Assembly: GCA_026261815.1 (NCBI GenBank) | Contig: JAMPIT010000493.1 | Location: 4,109,501-4,173,500 of the forward strand | Direction of reading: 5' to 3' | DNA from: Monarcha castaneiventris obscurior | Lineage: Eukaryota; Chordata; Aves; Passeriformes; Monarchidae | Length of the DNA: 64,000 bases | The notes under the pieces: model-generated | What the model was told of the DNA's origin: nothing | The model's database searches: none | Seen by the model: the letters and a program-made list of their open reading frames with translations, nothing else | Program-made: the position numbers and the translations under genes | Shown: one piece after another, positions 9,766-19,200 of the stretch | How positions within the stretch are numbered: the first letter of the stretch is position 1 | How the letters are laid out: every line of letters starts with the position of its first letter

Positions 9766-11406
9766 ATGATGCTCAGCTTGTCTATGTGGGTGCTGTATCT
9801 TGCTCTCTATATTTTTCCGCACCTGGGAAACTATTTGCCTGTTGTTTTGCTCCTGTTGCGACCAGGGAATGGCATGAGAATTGCTTTATTGGTTTATTAT
9901 GCTTATTGCATGATAACCAGTGAGGCGATGAATGCCATTCGGAATATATACTCAATTATGTCTGCCTGGCCTAGTCTCAGCTGCTACGTCTGGGAACTCC
10001 TCAGCAATCGCACCCAGCCTCTGGGGGTAGGAGGAGAGCGCGGTTTCTTCCAGCCTTTCAGGCCAGGCACAGCTGTTTTTGACAATATTGAGTTCTCACT
10101 GGATGTTAAGGATGGCATAATCTTCCTGTCAATCCTGTTTTCTTTTTTCTCTATGACCAGCACTGTGTACATCATGCTGAGGAACAGAACAATACTTTGT
10201 GTGGTACAGCGTCTTCTTGAGGAGGAGGAGGAGAGAACCAAAAGAGCAGGCGACGTCTCACCACAGACCATTGCTGAACCAGAACAGCCGAAGCCAGTCG
10301 CAGTTGCCCCCGTCCAGAAAAAGAAATCAAAGAGCAAATCAGTCCGCATAGTGACTGACGAGGATGTGGCAGGACCATCGCACCCAGCCGAAGAGACAGA
10401 GCCGGAGATTATCACTCGCTCTCTGTGCCTGGGGGAGCTGCAGGACCTACGGAGGGAATTCACCCGTCAGGCGAACGAGTCCATCCTGACCTGGCTGCTC
10501 CGCATCTGGGACGCTGCAGCCAATGACACCATTCTGGACGGAAGTGAGGCCAGGCAGCTGGGATCTTTGTCCCGGGATGTGGTCATTGACCAGGGGATTG
10601 GGAGAACCCAGGAAACTCTCAGCCTCTGGCGGCGATTACTGGCGAGTGTACGGGACAGATACCTCTGTAAAGAAGACCTCCAGACGCACCAAGGAAAATG
10701 GAGCACGATAGAACAAGGTATCCGATGCCTGAGGGAATTGGCTGTGTTAGAGATCATTTTCTCAGAAAACGAGGGATTCCCTAAGAGCCCAGATAATGTC
10801 CAGTGCACTTCACAAATGTGGCTAAGATTTGCACGGCTCGGACCAGAGATATACTCTCGTTACCTGGCAACACTGCAGTGGAGGGAAGGAGAGGACAAGG
10901 TGGGTGTGTTAGCCAACAAACTGAGAATCTACGAGGACACTGTCACTGCCCCACTGCGCACCCGCGTCTCATCGGTGGAAACAACACTGGCTGAACAAGT
11001 CTGGAGCTTGATCGAAGAGGGCCACCAGAAACTAAGGAAAGAGCTCAAAGAGGGAATTTACCGTGCCTCACCAGAACCAACAAGGGTCTCTGCCATCAGG
11101 AGCCAACACTCCCCAGCCAGGGAAAGAAGACAAACTCCGCGAGGTAACCTCTGGTTTTTTCTACAGGAGCATGGAGAAGACATGAGAAAGTGGCATAGGA
11201 AACCCACCTCCTCTTTAGCAGCCCGGGTACGCGAATTGAAAAAAGAGACATCCACCTCAGGAGGCTCATCTAGGTTCAACACTGCTCCAGTCTCTTGTGA
11301 ACAGAACCCCAGACGGCATGGGAATGACAATATGACTGATGCTCTTGAAGGGACCTCAGGAGCACATTCACAGGAAGAGAGCATCGTGTACCACAACCAG
11401 GATTAG
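9766..11406 (+). CDS. ERVL-like gag polyprotein, open, with hydrophobic N-terminal leader
   Basis: An uninterrupted 546-codon frame between the primer site and pol. Residues about 5-55 and 115-140 are strongly hydrophobic and look like two to three membrane-spanning segments, followed by an acidic/basic linker (EEEEERTKR, then KKKSKSK). The middle (about 215-440) has the W/L-rich helical pattern of an avian ERVL capsid, for example LTWLLRIWD and EARQLGSLSRD. The C-terminal part is basic and Ser/Thr-rich with no CX2CX4HX4C zinc knuckle, unlike most orthoretroviral gags and like spumaviruses. The stop is TAG at 11404-11406. Pol continues in the same forward frame but only after another stop at 11470-11472. 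An upstream in-frame start cannot be excluded. I infer structural-protein function. This copy being open fits its young age. Confidence 0.82.
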   Translation: MMLSLSMWVLYLALYIFPHLGNYLPVVLLLLRPGNGMRIALLVYYAYCMITSEAMNAIRNIYSIMSAWPSLSCYVWELLSNRTQPLGVGGERGFFQPFRPGTAVFDNIEFSLDVKDGIIFLSILFSFFSMTSTVYIMLRNRTILCVVQRLLEEEEERTKRAGDVSPQTIAEPEQPKPVAVAPVQKKKSKSKSVRIVTDEDVAGPSHPAEETEPEIITRSLCLGELQDLRREFTRQANESILTWLLRIWDAAANDTILDGSEARQLGSLSRDVVIDQGIGRTQETLSLWRRLLASVRDRYLCKEDLQTHQGKWSTIEQGIRCLRELAVLEIIFSENEGFPKSPDNVQCTSQMWLRFARLGPEIYSRYLATLQWREGEDKVGVLANKLRIYEDTVTAPLRTRVSSVETTLAEQVWSLIEEGHQKLRKELKEGIYRASPEPTRVSAIRSQHSPARERRQTPRGNLWFFLQEHGEDMRKWHRKPTSSLAARVRELKKETSTSGGSSRFNTAPVSCEQNPRRHGNDNMTDALEGTSGAHSQEESIVYHNQD

Positions 11407-11472
11407 AGGGGCCCTGCCTCTAGCCAGGGAGAGGAAAGGGATAACCGGATCTATTGGACTGTGTGGATCTGA

Positions 11473-14400
11473 TGGCCTGGCACGTCTGACCCACAAAGAT
11501 ACACGGCTTTGGTTGATACCGGCGCTCAATGCACTCTAATGCCATCCAGGTATGTGGGGACTGAATCCATTTCTATTTCTGGGGTGACAGGAGGATCCCA
11601 GCAGCTGACTGTACTGGAAGCTGAAGTGAGTTTAACTGGGAAGGAGTGGCAGAAACACCCCATTGTGACTGGTCCAGAGGCCCCACGCATCCTTGGCATA
11701 GACTATCTCAGGAGTGGATATTTCAAAGACCCAAAGGGACATCGCTGGGCTTTTGGAATAGCAGCCGTAGAGACAGAAGACATAAGACAACTGAATACCC
11801 TGCCTGGTCTCTCAGACGACCCATCTGCTGTGGGACTACTGAGAATTGAAGAACAGTGGGTACCAATCGCTACAGCAACAGTGCACCGCCGGCAATACCG
11901 CACCGACAGAGACTCTGTGGCCCCCATCCATAAGATGATTCGGGAACTGGAGAGCCAAGGGGTGGTCAGCAAGGCCCACTCACCCTTTAACAGCCCTATA
12001 TGGCCGGTGCGTAAGTCCAGTGAAGAATGGAGACTGACGGTGGATTACCGTGGCCTGAATGAAGTCACACCACCACTGAGTGCTGCTGTACCGGACATGC
12101 TGGAACTTCAGTACGAGATGGAATCCAAGGCAGCAAAGTGGTATGCGACCATTGATATTGCCAATGCCTTTTCTCCATTCCTCTGGCAGCAGAGTGCAGG
12201 CCTCAGTTTGCCTTCACCTGGAGGGGCGTGCAGTACACCTGGAACCGACTGCCCCAGGGGTGGAAGCACAGTCCCACCATCTGCCATGGACTGATCCAGA
12301 CTGCACTGGAAAAGGGTGAGGCTCCAGAACATCTGCAGTACATCGATGACATCATTGTGTGGGGGGACACAGCAACAGAAGTATTTGGGAAAGGAGAGAA
12401 AATCATCCAGATTCTCCTGGAAGCTGGTTTTGCCATCAAGAAGAGCAAAGTCAAGGGACCTGCTCGAGAGATCCAGTTCCTGGGAGTGAAATGGCAAGAT
12501 GGACGGCGTCAGATTCCCACTGAGGTTATCAATAAGATCACAGCAATGTCTCCACCAACCAGCAAAAAGGAGACGCAAGCTTTCCTAGGCGCCATAGGCT
12601 TTTGGAGGATGCACATTCCTGAGTACAGCCAGATCGTGAGTCCTCTCTACCTGGTCACCCGCAAGAAGAACGATTTCCACTGGGGCCCTGAACAGCAGCA
12701 AGCCTTCACCCAGATCAAGCAGGAAATCGCTCACGCAGTAGCCCTTGGCCCAGTCAGGACAGGACCAGAGGTAAAGAATGTGCTTTACTCCGCAGCTGGG
12801 AGCCATGGTCTGTCCTGGAGCCTTTGGCAGAAGGTGCCTGGTGAGACTCGAGGCCGACCACTAGGATTCTGAAGCCGAAGTTACAGAGAGTCTGAAGCCA
12901 ACTACACTCCCACAGAGAAGGAAATCTTGGCAGCTTATGAAGGAGTCCAAGCCGCCTCAGAAGTAATTGGCACAGAGGCACAACTCCTCCTGGCACCCCG
13001 ACTACCGGTGCTGGGGTGGATGTTTAAAGGAAAGCTTCCCTCTACCCACCATGCCACTGACGCCACGTGGAGCAAATGGATTGCCCTCATCACACAGCGC
13101 GCCCGTATTGGAAACCCAAATCGCCCTGGGATACTGGAAATCATAACACACTGGCCTGAAGGTGAGACTTTTGAATTATCTTCAGAAGAAGCAGAGGAGC
13201 AAGTGACGCGTGCTGAGGAAGCCCCACCATATAACGAGCTGCCAGAGAGTGAAAGACGTTATGCCCTTTTCACCGATGGTTCCTGCCGAATTGTAGGCGC
13301 AGACCGGAAATGGAAAGCTGCAGTATGGAGCCCCATGCGACGAGTTGCACAAGCTACCGAGGGACAAGGAGGATCGAGTCAGGTCGCGGAGCTTAAAGCT
13401 ATCCAGCTGGCTTTGGATATTGCTGAACGAGAGAAATGGCCAAGACTCTACCTTTACACTGACTCCTGGATGGTAGCAAATGCGCTGTGGGGATGGTTGG
13501 ATCACTGGAGAAAGGCCAACTGGCAGCGCAGAGGAAAACCCATCTGGGCCGCTGAGATTTGGCAGGACATCGCTGCCCGAGTAGAGAGGCTGACTGTGAA
13601 AGTTCGACACGTGGATGCGCACGTACCCAAGAGTCGGGCTAATGAAGAGCATCGTAACAACGAGCAGGTGGACCAAGCTGCCAAGGTAAAAGTATCACAG
13701 GTGGATCTGGACTGGCAGCACAAAGGGGAATTATTTCTTGCTCGTTGGGCCCATGATGCCTCTGGTCATCAAGGGAGAGATGCAACTTACAGATGGGCTC
13801 GTGACCGAGGGGTGGACTTGACCATGGACAGCATCTCACAGGTCATCCACAGTTGAGACCTGTGCTGCAATCAAACTGGCCAAGCGGGTGAAGCCTCTGT
13901 GGTACGGTGGACGATGGTCAAAGTACAGGTATGGGGAAGCCTGGCAAGTTGACTACATCACCCTTCCCCAAACCCGTCAAGGAAAGCGCTACGTGCTGAC
14001 CATGGTGGAAGCAACCACTGGATGGCTGGAGACCTACCCTGTGCCTCATGCTACTGCCCGGAATACTATCTTAGGTCTGGAAAAGCAAGTCCTGCGGAGA
14101 CACGGCACCCCTGAGAGGATCGAGTCAGACAACGGGACTCATTTTAAGAACAGCCTCATAAGTACCTGGGCCAGAGAACACGGTATTGAATGGATTTATC
14201 ATATCCCTTATCATGCACCAGCTGCCGGGAAAGTTGAACGCTGCAATGGACTACTTAAAACCACCTTGAAGGCACTTGGTGGGGGGACCTTCAAGAATTG
14301 GGAAGCAAACTTAGCAAAGGCCACCTGGATGGTCAATACCCGAGGGTCCATCAATCGAGCTGGTCCCGCCCAGTCGGAACCCTTGCACACAGTAGATGGA

Positions 14401-14598
14401 GATAGAGTCCCTGTGGTACACGTGAGAGGTATTTTAGGAAAGACTGTTTGGATCAATCCCACCTCAGGCAAAGGCAAACCCATCCGTGGGATTGTCTTTG
14501 CTCAAGGACCTGGTCACACTTGGTGGGTAATGCAGAAAGATGGGGAAACCCGTTGTGTACCACAAGGAGACCTAATCTTAAGTGAGAACTGTATGTAG
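11473..14598 (+). pseudogene. ERVL-like pol (protease, RT, RNase H, integrase), disrupted
   Basis: Order and landmarks: aspartic protease active site DTGA at about 11514-11525. RT palm region with VDYRGLN (about 12041) and catalytic YIDD (about 12343). RNase H with TDGS (about 13273), AELK and YTDS (about 13458). Integrase zinc region starting WAHDASGHQG (about 13746), then catalytic VDYITL (about 13948), SDNGTHF and GKVERCNG. The reading frame is broken at least three times: a frame change near 12170 in a T-rich spot, an in-frame TGA at 12870-12872, and another frame change near 13840. The gag-pol junction also carries stops in all plausible paths. The integrase frame runs to TAG at 14596-14598. 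All main catalytic residues are still readable, but no complete polyprotein can be made from this copy. Confidence 0.88.
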
Positions 14599-14677
14599 GG
14601 TTTTTTATTGTATATATATGGGGGGGTGTGTGTGTGTAGAGTTCAAGGCATTGATGTGGGATGAGGTAGATGGTAAT

Positions 14678-14695
14678 AGAATAAGGGGTGGATAA
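14678..14695 (+). other. Polypurine tract before the 3' LTR
   Basis: AGAATAAGGGGTGGATAA, nearly all purine, ends exactly at the TG of the 3' LTR. This is where plus-strand priming would start in reverse transcription. Confidence 0.75.
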
Positions 14696-15244
14696 TGTCC
14701 TGGGTTGCAGTGTATTCTATTACCACCCTCATGAACCGTTGAAACCAGGTGGGGCAGTGTTTCCTTGCCTCCTCCCTCCAGGCTGTTGTTCTGTTAATGG
14801 CCCATTAATGTTGTGCCGCATGACTCAGCAGTAACTCCCCCCCGGACTATCTGCTGTTAACGAGCCCATCAACACCTGGCCTCATGACTCATCATCCCAT
14901 TGTGAGAGGCTCCGCCCAGAGGGGGGAATCAAGCATTCCCTCCCAGATAAATCTGGGCTTCTGAACGCCACGGGGGCGGTCTACTGGATTCCTGGAGGAC
15001 AAGAGCTACCACTGGACCTTCAGCTGGAGACTAGACTTCCCATAGGATCACCACTTCGACTGAACTACCTCATCTGGACTACTACCACCACCCTAATAGG
15101 GTGTCAGGTTGTATCTGACTTTGTCTGTGTTTTTCTTTTCCTTTTTTCCCTAGTATTATTTCACTTATTTTTAATTATTTATTTTCCCTATTAAATTTTA
15201 ACCCTGACTTGGGATCTCGCTCTGGTTTGTTTTAAACCTTTACA
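14696..15244 (+). repeat. 3' LTR of the ERVL-like provirus
   Basis: 549 bp, collinear with the 5' LTR apart from 5 substitutions and 4 one-base indels. It has the same AP-1/ARE-like TGACTCAGCA (14821-14830) and AP-1 TGACTCA (14885-14891). Its end lies 1,043 bases upstream of the TRIM47 start codon, in the same orientation. Confidence 0.93.
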
Positions 15245-15249
15245 GGAAT
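15245..15249 (+). other. Target-site duplication, right copy (GGAAT)
   Basis: Exact match to 9134-9138, directly after the CA end of the 3' LTR. Confidence 0.92.
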
Positions 15250-15705
15250 GAATCACATAATTTTTTCCTTTGGGGACAAAAAGCTTAAAAGGATCAATCC
15301 CCTTCTTTAATAAGAGATGTGATTTGTCTTGTGCTTCCTCCTTCACTCAACACCTCCCTGTTCCTCCCACCCCTGTCCTTGGGTGAGGCCTTGGGTCAGC
15401 ATGCACCTGGGAACTTATCCAAGTCAAAAAATTGTCTCTGTGTTCTGCACAGAAGGGATCCAGAGATCTCATATTTGTGAGGCAGATCTTCACTCTAAAA
15501 GCACTTCAGGGTCTCCCATCCCTCTCTGGTGCCTGCCAGCTCCTGCCAGACCCCGGAGGAAAAGGGGACAGTGACTGAGCCGGGATGTGGGCACTGCAGC
15601 CCTTTTTGGCCATGGGGAGGGCTGATGTGGGTCCATGGACACGAGGGCTGGCAGGAGAGCACCTGCATCTATGGACTGGGGGAGCTCAGGACCTTCCATG
15701 TGGGC
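15250..15705. other. Intergenic DNA between provirus and minisatellite
   Basis: About 450 bases without recognisable coding, RNA or repeat structure. Short open frames here have no domain. Confidence 0.5.
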
Positions 15706-15709
15706 CCGT

Positions 15710-16140
15710 GGGGGGGAGCAGCTCCTGGGGAGCAGTGGAGTAGCAGCAGGTCCTAGCGGGGGAAAGGAATGCTCAAGGGGAGCAGCAGACCCTTGGGAAG
15801 GGGATTGGAATGGGCTGGCAACAGCTTCCCCGGGTGGGAGATTTGGGGAGGGTCAGCAGCCTCCCTTGGGAGCAGTAGAACGCTGGGGAGGGCCCAGATC
15901 CTTTAGGGGGTGGCAGACCCTGGGTGGGGGGCAGCACATCCTCAGCAGGGTGACATCCCCTCGGGGGTGGGGGGCAGATCTTCCTGAAGGCAGCAGATGC
16001 CGGGGAGAGGGACCAGATGGGAGCAGATCCCATTTGGGGCGAGACACCCCCAGGAGGGCGGGTGCCTGGGACCAGATCCCATTTGGGATGAGACCCTTCG
16101 CAGGAGGGCGGGTGCCTGGGACCAGGTCCCGGGGTTGATG
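15710..16140 (+). repeat. Degenerate G-rich minisatellite upstream of TRIM47
   Basis: A run of imperfect 30-50-base units built on GGGGAGCAGCAGACCCT-like and GGGACCAGATCCCATTTGGG-like words. The clearest part is 16030-16130, where a unit of about 51 bases (GGAGGGCGGGTGCCTGGGAC followed by CAGATCCCATTT) occurs about twice. Many G runs of 3-6 occur on the + strand. It makes long spurious open frames on the minus strand (15773-17146), which were not called. Confidence 0.75.
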
Positions 16141-16287
16141 CCGTGAGCCCCCGCAGGACGCGGCAGCCCCGGGCACGGCGGGGCCCCGCTGCGGTCGCCG
16201 GGAGGCGGAGCGGGCGGGCGGGGCGCGGCTGCCTCCCGCCTCCGCCGGGGCTGGGACCGGGGCCGGGGCCGCTCGGGGCGTTCAGGG
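16141..16287 (+). promoter_or_regulatory. CpG-rich promoter/5'UTR of TRIM47
   Basis: Extremely GC/CpG-rich with several GC boxes (GGGCGGGCGGGGCG around 16211-16225) and no TATA box. A CpG-island type promoter continues into exon 1. Confidence 0.6.
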
Positions 16288-19200
16288 ATGGATGCTGCGC
16301 CCGGGAGCGCCCCGCCGTCCTCCGCCGCGGCGTTGCGGCTGGCGCTGGCGGCTCCGGGGCTGCCCGAGGGTCCCCTGGGCTGCCCCATCTGCCTGGACGT
16401 GCTGCGGGACCCGGTGACGGTGCCGTGCGGACACAACTTCTGCCAGGGCTGCTTGCAGGCGCTCCGCCAGCAGCCAGGCCCCCCCGACGGCGGCGGAGCG
16501 GGCGGGGCCGCCCGCTGCCCGCTGTGCCAGGAGCCCGTCCCCGCGGCCCTGCGGCTCTGCAAGAACCGCGCCCTGTGCGAGCTCCTGCCGCTGCTGGCGG
16601 CCGCCACCGGCGGCTCGTCCCCGCCGTCCCCGGCCGCCGCGTCCCCGATGGCCCCGGGAGCCGAGGAGGAGGATGCTGCGGGGGAGGAAGGCGCGGCGGT
16701 GCTGTGCGATGTGTGCCCGCCGGGGTCCCGCGCGGCGGCGGAGCGCTCGTGCCTGGTGTGCCTGGCGTCCTTCTGCGGGACGCACCTGGAGCCGCACCGG
16801 CGAGCCCCGGCCTTCCGCGCACACCGGCTGGTGGCCCCGCTGCGCCGGCTGGAGGAGGGGCTGTGCCCCCGCCACCTGCAGCCTCTCGACGGCTTCTGCC
16901 GCACCGAGCAGAGCTGTGTCTGCGCCCGCTGCCGCGCCCACGAGCATCGCGCCCACGACGTGGTGCCCCTGGAGCAGGAGCGAGAGCACAAGCAGGTGCG
17001 TGGGGTGGGCAGGGGCGCGGAGGTCCCCGCGGGGGTGCAGCGCGGGCGGGACCCCGGTGTGGGGGTGTCCCGGGTGCTGTGAGGTGCGGCATCCCTCGGA
17101 GGGGTTCATCCTGCGCCCGCGTCCCCACGGGGAGCCCAATCCCCACGTGGGTGTGTGCAGGTGCAGCACTGGAGGGAAGCCCTGTGCGGGGGGTGCTGTG
17201 CTCTCACCCCTCGGGGGATCCCACCCCAGCATTTGGACAGGGTGCGGTGCCATCAGGGACCCCTGGCTCTGGGACACGATGGGCAGATGGGGACGGGTAT
17301 CGGGGCAGAGCCGCTGCCGGGCATCCCGTGGGGAGTTCTCCCGCTGCGGAGCCCAAGTGGCAATCCCGTGGGTGTAGGGCTGGGGCCACGGTGCCTGGGA
17401 CACCCCACGGCGGCCGCCCCCGCGGTCATGGGGCGCCCGCCGTCTCCGTCGCGTTCCCACAGCTCCGTCAAGGCGGTTTTTCTGGCCGCGCTGGCAGCCG
17501 GCCCGGCCGCCGCTCCCGCTCCCCCAGCCTTTTGCATCCTGCCGTTTTGGCAGCGGGGGTTTTTCCATCACTCCCATTCCCAGATGTGACTGAGTCACCT
17601 CCTAAACTCACGCCCACGAGCCTTCCCAGGAGCCGGGGCTCCAAGCCCAACGTGGTGCTGCCTTCCTGGGCGCTGCTGCCTTGGAAGCGTGGGGGCTCTG
17701 TGGGGCTGCGGGCGGATGGGAACCTGTGAGGCTCACGGTGTGGTGGCATCTCGCATGGCCATGAGACATTTGGAGACCTTGGGGAAGTTTGCCTTTTCCA
17801 AGAAGGAGCCCGGGGTCTGGCAGGGCGTACGGCAACTGCCCCAAGCTAGCTCCACCTCCTGATGGGCTGTTAGGATCGCAGGAAAACCCTTTTATCGGCA
17901 TTATTAGTCATGAAGTGCCTTAAAATAGAAAGTGTGTGTAATCCCAGCCCCGAGGAGCTGTCAGACCTCGGCAGGCGCTGCTTAATGTCGCCTGCACGGC
18001 CTCTGTGACTGCCCTCGGCCACTGCCCTCGTGGTGCTGGGATGGATGCACGGGGAAAGCACCTGTACCTGCTCCCCGGGCACAAGCAGTGCAGGGAGCAT
18101 GGCCAGGGGCTGAGCATCAGCAGGGAGCTGCCGTGGCTGGGGAGAGCCCTCCTGGCTCCCCAGGGACCCATCCTCGTGATGGGCAATGGCTGAGCCAACA
18201 ATAGCGTGTCAGGAAACGCCGTGTTCGGAAGGTGCTTCCTTTGCAGCCCGTGCTCTGGAGCTGGTTTGCTTTGCTCCTGAACAGAAACCTCCAGGAGACT
18301 CTTTGCTAAGTTTCTGAGTGCTCCAGGTCTGCCTTTCAGCTTCTGCACCAATCCCAGGTGGATTTTTCCCAGCCGTGGGTGCTCGATAAGAGCACTCGCT
18401 TAGCTGCAATCACTGCCTGATGGGTTTGCTTTCAAATTCCTGTTTTGTTTGGTTTCCGCTGGGACCAGGGTGGGGAACGTGGAGCTGGACATGACCCTTT
18501 GCAACCCGGGCTGCTCCTTTCATTTTCCAGCTGAGCGAGAAGGGATGTTTGCAGGTTGGATGTTGCAGGGAAGGAAAACAGGAAACCAACTCATGGTTCC
18601 CCTTGCATCCTTCACCCGAAGCCTGGTAGCAAGGTCACAGTCAGAGAGGGTCTCTGGGTTGAGCTTAGGGAGAGGCGGGATGCCCTGCTGCTCCCACCGG
18701 GACTGGGGGTGAAGCACAGTGTTTGTCCTTGATGTCTGCAGGCCCAACAAGCCAAATTCCTCAGCGATGTGGAGAATGAGCTGGAGGAGCTGGCAGTCAC
18801 CATCGCCCAGGCCAAGAAGATGGTGGAGCTCATTAAGGTGACTCTGCGATGGCTTTGCTCAGTTAGTGAAGCTCTGCTGGGCTGGGGGTGGAGGAGAAGG
18901 GGCTGTGAGGTTTTGGGGTGCATGGGGTATAGAGATGGTGCTGACAGGAGCACCATAAAACGATGGTCATCCTGGCAAAGATCCCTGAGGATTCTTGCTC
19001 CTCATCTCTGCTAACCCTTGTGGCATCTCTGCTTGCTTCAGTTTTTAACGTGGAAGAAGGAGCAGGGCAAGGGCCGTGCCAGGGCATCCTCTGGCTCTTG
19101 CACCTTCTCTCCCCAGGCTCATTGGGGGTTGTCCCCTTTGGTCCTTGTGCAAACACGTCCCTTTCCTGCTTGGGGACACCAAATGTGGTGCAGCAGTCAG

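Larger units (their letters stand above)
9139..15244 (+). mobile_element. Full-length endogenous retrovirus, ERVL/spuma-like, LTR-gag-pol-LTR
   Basis: A 6.1-kb provirus in the same orientation as the flanking TRIM genes. Order: 5' LTR 9139-9691, primer binding site 9697-9714, gag 9766-11406, protease-RT-RNaseH-integrase 11473-14598, purine tract about 14678-14695, 3' LTR 14696-15244. LTRs begin TG and end CA, and GGAAT flanks both ends. Only about 80 bases separate pol from the purine tract, so there is no env, and no dUTPase was seen. Class III (ERVL) is favoured by the pol sequence type, absence of env, absence of a gag zinc knuckle and the 5-bp duplication. The primer site fits tRNA-Lys1,2, as in foamy viruses, rather than tRNA-Leu. 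The LTRs differ by 5 substitutions and 4 single-base indels (counted by eye), indicating recent insertion. Pol carries frameshifts and a stop, so this copy is defective. Confidence 0.92.

Noticed and set aside
14599..14695. Possible env or dUTPase between pol and the 3' LTR
   Set aside because: Only 97 bases lie there, made of a T/G-rich stretch and the polypurine tract.
9139..15244. Classifying the provirus as ERVK because of the Lys primer site
   Set aside because: 5-bp target duplication, env-less layout, absent zinc knuckle and the pol sequence type fit ERVL/spuma-like better. The primer site alone is a poor classifier.
15773..17598. Long minus-strand frames (up to 457 codons) opposite TRIM47 exon 1
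   Set aside because: Arg/Pro/Gly/Ala-rich shadows of the minisatellite and the GC-rich RING exon. Stop codons are rare there by composition.
16143..17729. 528-codon + strand frame overlapping TRIM47 exon 1
   Set aside because: Out of frame with the RING/B-box coding sequence and without any domain. A GC-content artefact.
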